DNA of 64,000 nucleotides from Thereva unica. Its lineage: Eukaryota; Arthropoda; Insecta; Diptera; Therevidae. The notes under the pieces were generated by a model. It was not told the DNA's origin, did not search any database, and saw only the letters and a program-made list of their open reading frames with translations. Positions 1 through 10,075 of the stretch are shown one piece after another. Location of the stretch: contig OX465286.1 of NCBI GenBank assembly GCA_949987705.1, positions 2,147,445 to 2,211,444 of the forward strand. The letters are read 5' to 3'. Positions within the stretch are counted from its first letter, which is position 1. Every line of letters begins with the position of its first letter. The position numbers and the translations under genes were made by a program.

Positions 1-1046
1 GAAAGCCAATGAATAATATTTGCTCGTGCTAGCCGATGGTGCGAGAGATGGTCTGATTTGGTGGTAACGTGTTTGCAGCACAGGTACCTGGACGACGGCT
101 GCTTACCTTCTTTTTGATAAAGGATGATCGAAGTTCTCATTCCTCCCCCTCTACGAATTTTGCCTAAAAACAGGTACAGTTCAACAATTTGCTTTGTTAT
201 TGATAGGGGTAGAATAGAAGGGGTGTGCAGGGAAATACAAGGCGTTCAAGAGGGTGTTGGTCGAGGGGAGTAAATTATGTAATAAAACTTTATGGCGCTG
301 TGTTATATATACGTACATATATAGTAGAGACCACAACGGCAGACTCTTCGATTCTTGCAGGAAGATCAATCTGGAAAGATACTTTTGCCAGCCTCGTTCG
401 TCTATACTCTTCCATTTGCGATGGGTTCAAGAGTTCGAACTGTGTTAAAAGTCTTCCCGCAACGCCCGCCGTGCCGGTCCAAATGTAGCACCTAGCTAAT
501 AAGAGAGATAAAGTGGGCATAGAGAGCCCTCTTGGCTGTGCCTGTTAAAATGGTGTGTGATTTATAGATATTCCTTCACAGGTCTTCTAGTTTTCGCTTT
601 TGGTGTTTTCATCGTGTTTTGTTGTCTGCTCTCAAGCTGAAGGGGGGACTTAATTATTGGTTGAGGTGTGTTTCAAATTAATTTTATCATATTCTTGTTA
701 GCTGGGGCTTCTTTATGAGTGCTAGTTTTGTTATTATTTCGTTAAAAATCAAGATGGGTATACCTTGAGGATCTTGTTCAAGCCTAATACACCAACTTCA
801 CAGTTGGTAAGATCTTGATCGGTAATATTTTTCGGTGTAGACTCCCTTTTCTAAGATGTCTGAGATGTCAGAGAGTAGATTGATCACAGTCTGTACAAGC
901 CGATCCGCAACGATCACCATCTAGTTAATGTAGAACAAGATCTTCTTTTCATACTCTGGTGTGGATCTGGAGTGGGGAGTAAATTTGCTGGTTAGTCACT
1001 GTTTAAACTTTTATGGATCACAACTGATCGTGTCGCGCGATTTTTT
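1..1046. other. No gene seen; low-complexity flank
   Basis: No convincing coding exon, RNA gene or element end can be supported here. Short open frames around 225-520 overlap on both strands and read as chance frames. From about 770 to 1040 the sequence is rich in GATC and may be the decayed upstream part of the reverse transcriptase that becomes readable at 1047, but no RT motif could be aligned there. Confidence 0.5.
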
Positions 1047-1700
1047 TACTATGCAGATGATCTTGCTATTATTGTCTCCGGGAAATCTGAGTTGATCATT
1101 ACAGAGGTCATGGGAACAGCAGACAGAAGTTTAAAAATGGTCGACCACGAAGGGCTTATCAATCAATCCAAGTGAGGCCAGAATAGCTTGACACAGTCAA
1201 ATATCTGGGAGTAATATACTGGATAAGAGACTGGAACGCTCAACTGGCTCAGCTGTATAGCCAGTACGGCTATATGGATCTTCAAAAGGCTTTTGGATAA
1301 GACATGGGGTCTTACCCCAGAAATGATGTACTGGGTGTACAAAACGATCGTTAAACCTGTTTTTTGTTTGTACTACACTTTGTACTACTGATGAGTAAAA
1401 ATAGTCTTGTTCTTGCAGTCTTGTCTTGTCCTTGCACATTTAGCAAGAAGAACAAGAACAAGACTTAGTTCTACTTGCAAGAACAAGAACAAGACAGACT
1501 GAACAAGAACAAGAACAAGACAAGTCTTGTCTTGATCTTTCATTTGCTCATCACTGCTTTGTATTACTAGTTTGTCATGTCGTAAGGACATGGTGCAATG
1601 ATGTTTAGTAGTAGTAAGCTTAGTTTGAAGGATAGAAGAGAATAGTAATGGTTAGCGGAGATCTAACAGTGCTCGAGGAGATGTAGATGAAGCGTACGTT
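1047..1700 (+). pseudogene. Decayed non-LTR retrotransposon reverse transcriptase
   Basis: Seen: the frame starting at 1047 reads YYADDLAIIVSG, the catalytic box of reverse transcriptases (the two Asp bind metal). About 85 codons further on, the same frame gives KTWGLTPEMMYWVYKTIVKP, which matches the thumb-side motif of Jockey-like non-LTR elements (KTWGLsPk..yWiYt.ivrP). Between them are stops (for example just after INQSK), and the YLGV-type block is only readable in other frames, so the copy is dead. After a short inserted element (1389-1553) the homology resumes at about 1565 with a GHGAM block that is also found at 49.2 kb on the other strand. Known of the family: such ORF2 proteins copy element RNA at a nicked target site. 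Endonuclease and 5' parts are not visible. Jockey-like is a motif-based inference. Confidence 0.8.
1389..1553. mobile_element. Short inverted-repeat element, CAAGAA-rich, inside the RT fossil
   Basis: Seen: the ends TGATGAGTAAA (1389-1399) and TTTGCTCATCA (1543-1553) are inverted repeats matching at 10 of 11 bases. Near-identical direct repeats, CTTTGTACTAC on the left and CTTTGTATTAC on the right, flank it and look like an 11-bp target duplication, although two or three extra bases sit between the right end and its copy. The interior is built of CAAGAACAAGAACAAGAC units in both orientations and includes a near-palindrome at about 1516-1534. It interrupts the reverse transcriptase fossil, so it is younger than that copy. 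It codes for nothing. Superfamily not assigned. Confidence 0.6.
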
Positions 1701-3184
1701 TAAACTTTAAGATGATGTACGAGTTTGGACGTACTTTCTATTTTTTTTGTGATCGTGAGATATTGGGTCCAAAAATACCGCGACCATTCGCTCGCGCTCC
1801 TAACTAAACCGAACGAGCCTTTAGGAAACTCATCGTCCTATAGACCGATATCTCTCTTAGTTGCATAGGCGAACTGTTCGAGCGGCGGATTTGTAGCAGA
1901 ATACTCCCTAGCATTGAAAGGGAAGGAGGTCAGGCATGGTAGTGGTGGGAAGAGCCGTCTTAGAGAAAAAAGGCACCGCTGCGCCCATTGACAACGGCGA
2001 GATGGAACAAATAAGTTGAGGTGTTGATCATGATCTAGGGACGCCAAAGTACATAGTGCGAGCTCAGCGGTATTCTATATCGTCTAAGTTCATGAGATTT
2101 CTTCTAGTGTATAATTCTATTTTATTCATCAAACCTCCGATCAAACTTACTTCCACACATTATTACATGGTTTTTGTGGACAAATCATGAGAGGATCGAG
2201 GTGGGTTCGAATTCTCCATCCCGGGTGACACCTTTCTACTTAAGTAAACCAACGAAGAAAATGTATGCATGTATAAGCACAAAACTGAATATGAACACAT
2301 ATTTTTCCTACAATATGCTTCATGGACCATATAACAGAGTCTTAAAGGGAAAAAATAGAGATCGCGCGAAACAAACTCTCCACACACAAAAACAGCAAAC
2401 AAACAAAAAAATTCAATAAATATAAAACTCTCGGAAGAAACTTTAAGAAAGAAAATGAAAAATAACAAAAAAAATGTACAGAAGAAAAATTACAGCACTG
2501 AAGCGAAGAGTAACAGCACGTGGCATCACTTTAAGTCGCGTGCCCTCTTCTTTCGCAGACAACAGGCCATCATCCATGCATATACTCGTCCATATAGAAG
2601 ACAACAACAACAGCAGCAACTCGCAAGCCAAATGCTGCTGCGTTGTGCTGCAACCGATTGAACCATAGAGAGAGGGAGCAAATCCTCTTCATCCAATCCA
2701 CTATCCATCCATCCATTCATCTAGCCAACCAGCCGCACATATATACATATATATGTAATTAGACTAGGCTTCAGTAGCACGGAGAATAACAGCAACAGCA
2801 CCACTGAAATACTAAAATGAGGAACTATGAAGAAGCAGCAAAAAATGAATGAAGATCCACCAACAGTTTCAAAAATTTGTAATAATCGAAGAGTCAAGAA
2901 AGATGATGTTCTGTTTTGTTGTTAGCGGCGATCCCATTGGGCTTTGTGCCATAGTTATCTGGCTTTTGAAGACAAGACGCTCGCTCGAGAGAGCTAGGAC
3001 CCCAGTTCGGTTGTCTTATGGTTCAGTTCACAATTGCTCATATCCATGTCATCATAAGATTACCCTGAATTTATACATTATTTTTTCCGTACTGGTTTTT
3101 TTGTGCTGTATCCAAACGTTGATATTGACATCTTAGAGCGCGGAGTTTTTGCAGGTTTGATTCAGGAAAAGAAAAAATGACGAA
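1701..3184. other. No gene seen; simple-sequence rich
   Basis: This stretch holds A-rich runs (2340-2500), CAACAACAGCAG trinucleotide stretches (2600-2640), a CCATCCATCCATCCA run (2703-2718) and a TATATACATATATATG tract near 2740. Open frames on both strands are translations of these low-complexity tracts. No splice-framed exon or RNA gene is seen. Confidence 0.5.
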
Positions 3185-3430
3185 CGAGGGTGGCGATCTT
3201 CAGTGATCTGCAGTGATCTTCAACGATTTCTAAACCAAACTCTAACTATTCCAAATGATCTTTCCGAGTATCCACTGTCAAAAGCAGTTGTTATCCTAAA
3301 TGCTGATCAAGGGCAGTGATCTTCATTTATTCCTGAATCAAAATCTGACTCCTCCAAATGATCTCTCCAAGTGCTCAAGCAGTTCATCAGTTGTTAGCCT
3401 CACGTTTCTTGATCTTACCCCCTTATTGCC
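3185..3430 (+). repeat. GATC-rich dispersed repeat, copy 1
   Basis: Seen: the stretch begins with GGCGATCTTCAGTGATCTGC and then contains two diverged tandem segments of about 110 bp, each starting with GTGATCTTCA and ending in AGTTGTTATCC or AGTTGTTAGCC. A related copy lies in the opposite orientation at 5835-5970. No open frame. It is probably a non-autonomous element or a piece of one; termini were not identified. Confidence 0.6.
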
Positions 3431-5834
3431 ACATTCAAATCACTTCTGTTGCAAGGAAGATCTTGTTTTAAGCCTGGCAAGGAAACTCTAAACTTCAAAA
3501 AACATCCAGATGCCATGAACCAATCAAAAGTATTGAGGGGTTTGTGTTGTAAAACCGTTGAATTTATTTTGATTTTCTCAAAAAAACATTCTTTTCCTTC
3601 TTTTGTGTGCTTTGTATCTCAATTTCTGGAATATCTGCAGGTATTGCGCGCTCCACTCTTGGAACACCTGCTTAAAAAGCGTGACCGTAAAATCTATACC
3701 AAAGGCAACAACAAACGAAACAAACAAAATTTATATATAGATATAAAGCGCATGCACAGTCCGGTAAGTAGCAACTGTACTTGACTTTTGTACCTCCACT
3801 ATATACGGTATGTGTTGGTTTGGTCAGGCTAGCCTGTCTAGGCTATCTTTAGCGGGTTTTGGGCCACCAGGTGATCGCGATCTATGAATAAGTGAAGTAT
3901 TGCAACAAAACTTTAAACTTTAAATCCAATCAAATATTGATTTAGTAAAGGGGTTTGGGTTAAGGGGTGACGGGAGGGGGTGGTGATAATTTTTTTTATA
4001 ATTGATCCTCGAAAAGTGCACGATTCGATGCTGTCTCTAGATGATCAATTTTGTTCTGGAGCGTCGTCGTATTTTATGGCCCCACATCGCCACAATACCA
4101 CCACCACCATGGAGTGTCGTTATTAGGAAAATTGAGCCTCATTTTCGCCTCTTACATATCCTCCTCCTCACGCCCACGATCACTTGTTTTTTCAACTGGT
4201 AGAGGAACAAAATAATAATTATTCTGTCGTTGCTATTTTTGGATTTTTTTGTTTTTTAACTAAAAAATTTTGTTGGTGGTTTCAAAAATTCTCTTATTTC
4301 TGACAAAAAATTCGAAGATTTTTTTTTGGGTAAAAAAAATGCGTTGTTGCTGGTTGGCGGCGCGGTATTGTGCAGCAGGCCCCATATCCCATAGAGAAGA
4401 CCCAACCGAAATGGAAGAAGACTACCACCGAATCTCTCCCTTTTGCTAGCTGCTGCTGGTCGGTTTTTGTTCTTCTTTCTGTTATTCCAGTATAGTGCAG
4501 TGCACTACAGTATGGAAGGGGATCTCATGCGTACGTAACAAGGCAGAGATTTGGTCTGATGATCATTCTGCGGATATGACGTCACGGGAAAAGAATCACA
4601 AACGCATATTCATCACTAGAATTACCTGACGGTAAATGGCTAGCTAGTATGGTAGGTAAGATAGTTAGATGTAGATAGGTAGAATCTCCCTTCTTCCTGT
4701 GTTGTCTGTCCATATGGCATGGTATGTGTATTTGATATGATGAACAAAAAAAATTGAAATAAAATGAAATTCTCCATTGTTGGCGGTTTATGCACCCCAT
4801 ACATAGGTGTTCCACTCGTCTATATGTATATATGTCCTCTTTCTTCTCTAGTCTATTAGGGTAGAAACACTGGGTGCGAAGGATAGCAACTTTTTTGGGG
4901 GGTAGTTTGTGGTGATGGAACTTGAGAGATATCAGAGACCTCGTCTTGTTCAGTCTTCTTCAGATATAGTTACGACACAATATATATACTTTATAAAAAA
5001 AAATCTTTTGTGGATTTTATACAACAAAAAGACCTTTTTTTTTATTATTATTCCTTTTTTTCGTATTTGTTCATGAAAAGTATCAAATCGCTTCTTTAAT
5101 TGTTAAAATCTCTAATTCTTCGGTTCGATGAAGTTTTGTATCAATGGCAATAGCAAACGCAAGGTGGGTCCTATCTATGCAATAAGCTGTATTATTTCTT
5201 CTTCATTTAATTCTCTACTAAAAATTTTACTTTCATGAGGTAAAAAGGGGGTGGGGAAAGGGTTGGATTGAAGAGCAAATTCTGGATGAAAACTTTCAAT
5301 ATATTTTTTATATTTATTTGTATTCTTTTCTGTTTTTTTGGTTGAATTGAACTTCTCTGCCTAGATCCCCAACCAGCAGCCATCGCAGGCACAGTCAGTT
5401 TGTTTGGGCCCACACCCTTTTCCTGTCTGCCTGTGTCTGGGGCTTGCTTTAATCAAAGAAAATTGCTTTTTCATAATATCCCCACGATAACAATGGAAGT
5501 TTCATTTTGCTTTTCGACTAAATTTTTGTCATTTTGTTTTTTATTTATTTTTCACATAAATAAAGCAAGATTTTTAATAGTGTACATTTTGTTGCTTGTG
5601 TGTTACCTATTTTTCAATTTCTTAGGTGATCGATAGAACGAACGGACGAACATCCGGGTAAACGAGCATTTCGAAAAAAAAAAAATTATTTCGTTTATCC
5701 CCTCCCTCCTTCTATCACATTTTTATTACGTTGTTTTTTATATTATGATGAACCATGGGATAGAATTTGTCTTGGAATATGAGGCCAGGTATGTTGTATG
5801 GGGGAGGCCAGTTGGAAGATTTCGGGACCAATTT
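3431..5834. other. No gene seen
   Basis: Contains T-rich and A-rich runs (4240-4340, 4990-5070, 5280-5340, 5670-5690), a CCACCACCACCATGG stretch near 4100 and short ATATGTATATAT tracts. Open frames (for example 3449-3784 on the plus strand, 111 codons) show no motif, biased composition and no splice support, so none is annotated as a gene. Confidence 0.5.
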
Positions 5835-5970
5835 TAGGTACAACACATGCGGCTTTAATTGATTTGATTCAGAAATGATCGGAGATCACTGCAGATCACT
5901 GAAGATCGCCACCCTTGATCAACATTTAGGGTCACAATTGATCTTGATAGTGACATTTGAAGAGAGGAAT
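5835..5970 (-). repeat. GATC-rich dispersed repeat, copy 2 (inverted)
   Basis: Reverse complement of this segment reproduces blocks of the 3185-3430 repeat in order, including a GATCAAGGGTGGCGATCTTC block and a CAGTGATCTGCAGTGATCT block. The two copies are therefore an inverted pair about 2.5 kb apart. No coding capacity. Confidence 0.6.
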
Positions 5971-7848
5971 GCTCGAGGTATGTTTAGTATACCAATACAA
6001 AGAAAGGGGTATACCCATCTTCAAAATTGTGAAAAAATTATTTAAAAAAAACATTTTTTTCCATTTTTAAAATCAAATTAAAAGATTCCGGTTGAGCCGT
6101 CTCACCTTAGTCGCGCGTTCGGATATGTATGTATATGTGTGTGTATACATGTAACTCACATAGTATATGCATGTATTTAAGTGCTGGACGACTGCGCAGA
6201 GAGATTGCCATTCTTCTTATCTTTACCGCGGCGGCACCACCAGCAACAACGCGATGTGGGGCTACGATTTTCTTGTTCTGTGCGCAATTCATTAGAGCGG
6301 CCAAAGCGCCTCTTCTAATTACGTTCGCGTGCCATTTTGCCATTGTTTTTGTTGCTGGGGGGCTATTGTTGTTGTTGCTGCTGCTTCTGCCAGTGATGTG
6401 CTATGTTGTTACCTGGTTGAGGAAAATTTTGTTTATAAAAAAAATGAAGTAGTTTTTTTACCTGCCTGGCGTGCCGCTGTTCCGGCTGGGGGTTTTTCGT
6501 CTATCTCTCATATATGCACCGATTATTGAGCGATCGGCCCAAAGCGTTTGTTCGTCCATTTTTCGCGCGCCATGTCGTTGTCGTTTTTATTGTTGTTGTC
6601 GGTGGTGATGATGATGATGACGATGATAATGGTGATGAAAATGGCCATGGAGCAAGGATATGTCGTGCTGAAGTCAACAACAACGTGTCGATCGCAGCAG
6701 AGCTTTCTGTAATTAATATCAAGGAAAATCTTTGCCACCCCCTAAATATTCTCGATCTCCTTCCTGCACCTACCACCTCCATCGCTCTCTCATATATTTT
6801 ATCACCAATGCTGCTATTGTGGCATATGAAATTTCTACAATGATTTTTTTTATTGCTGCTAGATTTTTGCAGGTGATTTTTTAGATATTTTTGCTGTTGC
6901 TTGCTGTGCTTACTGCCTGCTCTTTTGTTGCTACAATATGGCGTGTGCTCAATTAAATCTCAACCCGCCAGTCTCTGGTAGACCCGCCTGTGCGCGCCTG
7001 GAGGGCATTGAACTGATGAGTGTGTGATGTATGGGATCGTTATTAGTACTATACACATTTGCCAAATGCGAGTTTTATAATTTTCTCCACACACACTATA
7101 TTTTTTAGTTGTTGCTGTTTTTATTTTATTGTACGATCTGCCGTTCAAGATAACGAAACTTGGTGATCTCGATCTTTCCTCCTCGTGGTGTGTGTGGTAT
7201 TGTAACAAATCTTTTACGCGATTTTCTTTTTCCGTTTTTTTCCGTTTTTCCTAGTTTCTTTTTATTTGGAAAATCGAGCGCATAGGCCACCACTCTAATC
7301 TTTCTCTACTATCTGGTCCTCGTCGCCTCCCCTGGCCCTACGTCGGGGGGGTTATGGGCACCCACAAAAAAGGGTAATATAGTTCACAAGATAGGTGCTC
7401 AGCTAACTGAAACGGACGAGCATTACTTAAGTTTACGATGCGTGCATCTCGAGAGTCTTATTTAATTTGTACAACATACATACATACATATAGAAAGAGA
7501 TAGAGGAGACCTAAAGAAGAAGAGTTTATTAATACCCCTTGCCAACTATGAAGCGGCTTTGATGTGAGTTTCTACAACTTTTTCTTTTTTATGTAAACCA
7601 CCGTACACATTATGTGGAAGGGGGAGGCCTTAATGAAATGTTATAAATTTTAATTACTACTGAAATGGTTGATGATTAGATTTTTCCTTGTTTTTCTTGC
7701 CTGAACTGAATTTGTAAGTTTGAAATTAGAAGAAAACGAAAAAACGTCATTGAGGAAGTTTTCTCAACACCTAAGAGCTGAGTGCACACACACATACACT
7801 GTACTTTTTAATTTGTCCATTTATCTTTTTGATTGTGTCACCCAGCCT
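5971..7848. other. No gene seen; trinucleotide and T-rich sequence
   Basis: Holds GTTGTTGTTGCTGCTGCTTC (about 6366-6388), a GATGATGATGATGACGATGATAATGGTGATG run (about 6605-6640) and T-rich runs near 7220. The overlapping frames of about 60-110 codons on both strands between 6107 and 6843 are translations of these runs. A GGGGGG near 7345 and ACATACATACATA near 7480 are simple sequence. Confidence 0.5.
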
Positions 7849-8124
7849 TCAAAGGAGAAGAAGATTCTGCCGCGGTTCCTCTTTTTGATTATAACTCAGG
7901 CGCCTATTGGAACCGTAAGATTTTTGGCCTGGAAGCACTGGAATATTTCGGTGCCCTAAAGTTTCTGAATATCTTCCTGGAGTCATAGCACAAAATTGGA
8001 CCTCCCTTGCCTGAAAGAAATTATCTCCGATAGTTTGATTTCCACCTCCATTCAAATCTTTGGGGCTAATGCGTCCCATCAAAGCCAGCATGTCTATGGT
8101 TCCTTTGGCCTGGTTCAAATTCAT
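7849..8124 (-). pseudogene. Unidentified coding-like remnant, 91 codons
   Basis: On the minus strand a 91-codon frame has balanced, non-repetitive composition (MLALMGRISPKDLNGGGNQ near its start, then a GHRNIPVLPGQKSYGSNRR stretch), unlike the surrounding low-complexity frames. Immediately upstream another frame continues with QHFPGFPKKKPDSSGR up to about 8200, which suggests one frameshifted protein. No family is recognised. Either a broken element or gene-derived ORF, or possibly an exon; splice sites fitting the frame were not found. Because it lies in a repeat-rich zone, a transposon or integrated-virus origin is as likely as a host gene. Confidence 0.35.
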
Positions 8125-8204
8125 CTGCCGCTGCTATCAGGTTTTTTCTTCGGGAACCCTGGGAAATGTTGGACTTTTTTAGTCTCTTGCTTGGGCAGTA
8201 CTAT

Positions 8205-9707
8205 TTAACCACTAACAGGCCACAAATGTCCGCAATTCACAGGATACTGGAGGTCATCATCTTACAGATGAAAAGAACAGTGGTGGATAGTACAGAGGGA
8301 AGATCATTAACATACAATGAGAAAAGAAAAGGACCAATGAACTTTTGGAACTCCCAAAGGGCTCAGGTAGGAAGAATGATATAACGTGGCTGTAGCGAAC
8401 AAATTGATGCCTATAAGAAGGGAAGAGTCTGACAACATATTTTGCTCTCTGCGAACCAAGGCGATGCAGAGTTTTCCTAAAAGGGAAAAATAAGATTGGA
8501 GAAAGTTATTGGAGAAAATATAACGATTTTAGTGCGACTAACTTAACTATGAATGTTATTAGATCGTCTATTCCTGGCCTGTAGGTCCTGTCGAAAAAAA
8601 TTCATTCAAATACCCTAAATGCACACACACACGGCAATCCACTTTCCCCGAAATGTGCATCTCGTAATCGGCATGAAATGACCCACAACCCAGGAAAATG
8701 CACCCACACACTGCACACAACAGTTTCACTCATCACCAATCTGTCGTCGACCAACGACAATCACAAAATGCATATCGGCATGAATGCAGCAGGACCAGCG
8801 CGCGCAGAATTGCTCTCTGCACCGCGGATGCAGCAACAGCAGCAGCAAATATGCGAACGGGCGGCGGAAATATTTTGCATTATCGTTGCGAAAGTAGAGG
8901 CGCATAAAATACAACAAATGCACCACAATAGGCGGTGATGAATGCCTCGATACAGCACCAGAAAAAACAAAAAAATTGTGAAAAATTGTGCAGACGAAAA
9001 TCGCGGAAAATATTCCAGGAATTTCTCGATAAGTAGAAAGTTGCCACCGGTTGCCGCCGCCTAGAGGACAGTGGATGGAAAACGGATGGATCGTGTGTCG
9101 TGTGGGTACAAGAAATCCGTGGAAGGAAGAAGGTTTCTTCGCTGGAGAGCTATATTATTTTTGGTTGGACCTGGACCAGGTTCTCTTCTCTCGCCTTTGA
9201 TGTTCTATTTTCAAGTGTGACCCTATACCCAGATCTTCCACCTCAGCCGCAAGGAAATCCAGCTGGTGCTGCTGCAGTGCGCTGCTGTTGATTAGCCTGC
9301 CCCGGATTGCGCAATATATTGCAATTGATTGTGAACGGGGGAGGACACTATCTGGTCAGCAGAGAATGTGTCGAGACTAATTAATTGAACATGATTTTTT
9401 TGGATATTTGGCATTCCTATCAGGCATTCAAAGGGATGGGGGAAGGAAGTGAGAGTAGGGTCTATGCAGTATCAATTATTCCTAACCACCTCCTTATTGC
9501 ACCTACAAAAAAATGTATGTATACATTTTGTGATTATTGAACGCGGAATCCCATGCAATTTTGTGTAAGCTGCGCACGCATGCCCTCTACAGAGATCCAT
9601 AGAACCTAGTAAAGTTAGACGATGTGGTGACGGTGTGACTCCTTTGCGATGACTTTGTGGTGCGATTGGTATTTGGGGAATGTGTTTTTGCTGGGAATTG
9701 CAGATTC
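8205..9707. other. No gene seen
   Basis: Intergenic-type sequence with ACACACAC near 8630, CAGCAACAGCAGCAGC (about 8830-8846) and a TGTATGTATACATT tract near 9513. Open frames at 8678-8970 occur on both strands over the CAG stretch and are not credible genes. Confidence 0.5.
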
Positions 9708-10075
9708 CCCAGCAAACATCATCTCGAAGATTAGAGTGCTTCGAAAAATTCTCGAACAGGAAGAGAGCGAGAAAGAAATACTTTGGAAATAAAATTACGG
9801 TAATATTTCGTTTTTACGAAAAAAAAAATCGAAATTTTAAAAGAAGAGAACCGCGTACAATACTAAAAGTAAAATTCGCCTTTAAAAGGTTTCGAGAATT
9901 TTTCGTTTTGGCGAAAAAAACGAAAGAAACTCGAATCGCTTTTGCGATTCGACCTAGCGGTCCTTTTCGTTCTTTTTTCCTTCGATTTCAATTCGAAAAC
10001 GGCTTCGAGATCGCAATTCTAGTTCATTTTAACGATTAGCTTTCGATTCGATCTCAAATCATAATGTTTGCTGGG
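9708..10075. mobile_element. 368-bp terminal-inverted-repeat element (MITE-like)
   Basis: Seen: the element starts CCCAGCAAACAT and ends ATGTTTGCTGGG, a perfect 12-bp inverted pair; weaker inverted similarity continues inward (CATCTCGAAG against TTGAGATCG). The interior is rich in TTCGAA/CGAAA words and has a perfect internal hairpin CGAATCGC-TTTT-GCGATTCG. A third terminus motif, TTTGCTGGG, lies just outside the left end at 9687-9695, so the left border itself forms a palindrome (about 9687-9717). A 119-codon plus-strand frame (9680-10039) runs through it, but its Lys/Arg/Phe-rich translation follows the CGAAA/TTCG words and is not accepted as a gene. Target duplication is unclear. Superfamily not assigned. 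Confidence 0.7.

Noticed and set aside
6107..6843. Four overlapping frames of 71-109 codons
   Set aside because: Both strands open over GTT/GAT trinucleotide repeats; none has a domain or splice support.
9680..10039. 119-codon plus-strand frame
   Set aside because: It lies inside the TIR element and its Lys/Arg/Phe bias follows CGAAA/TTTCG words; no domain.
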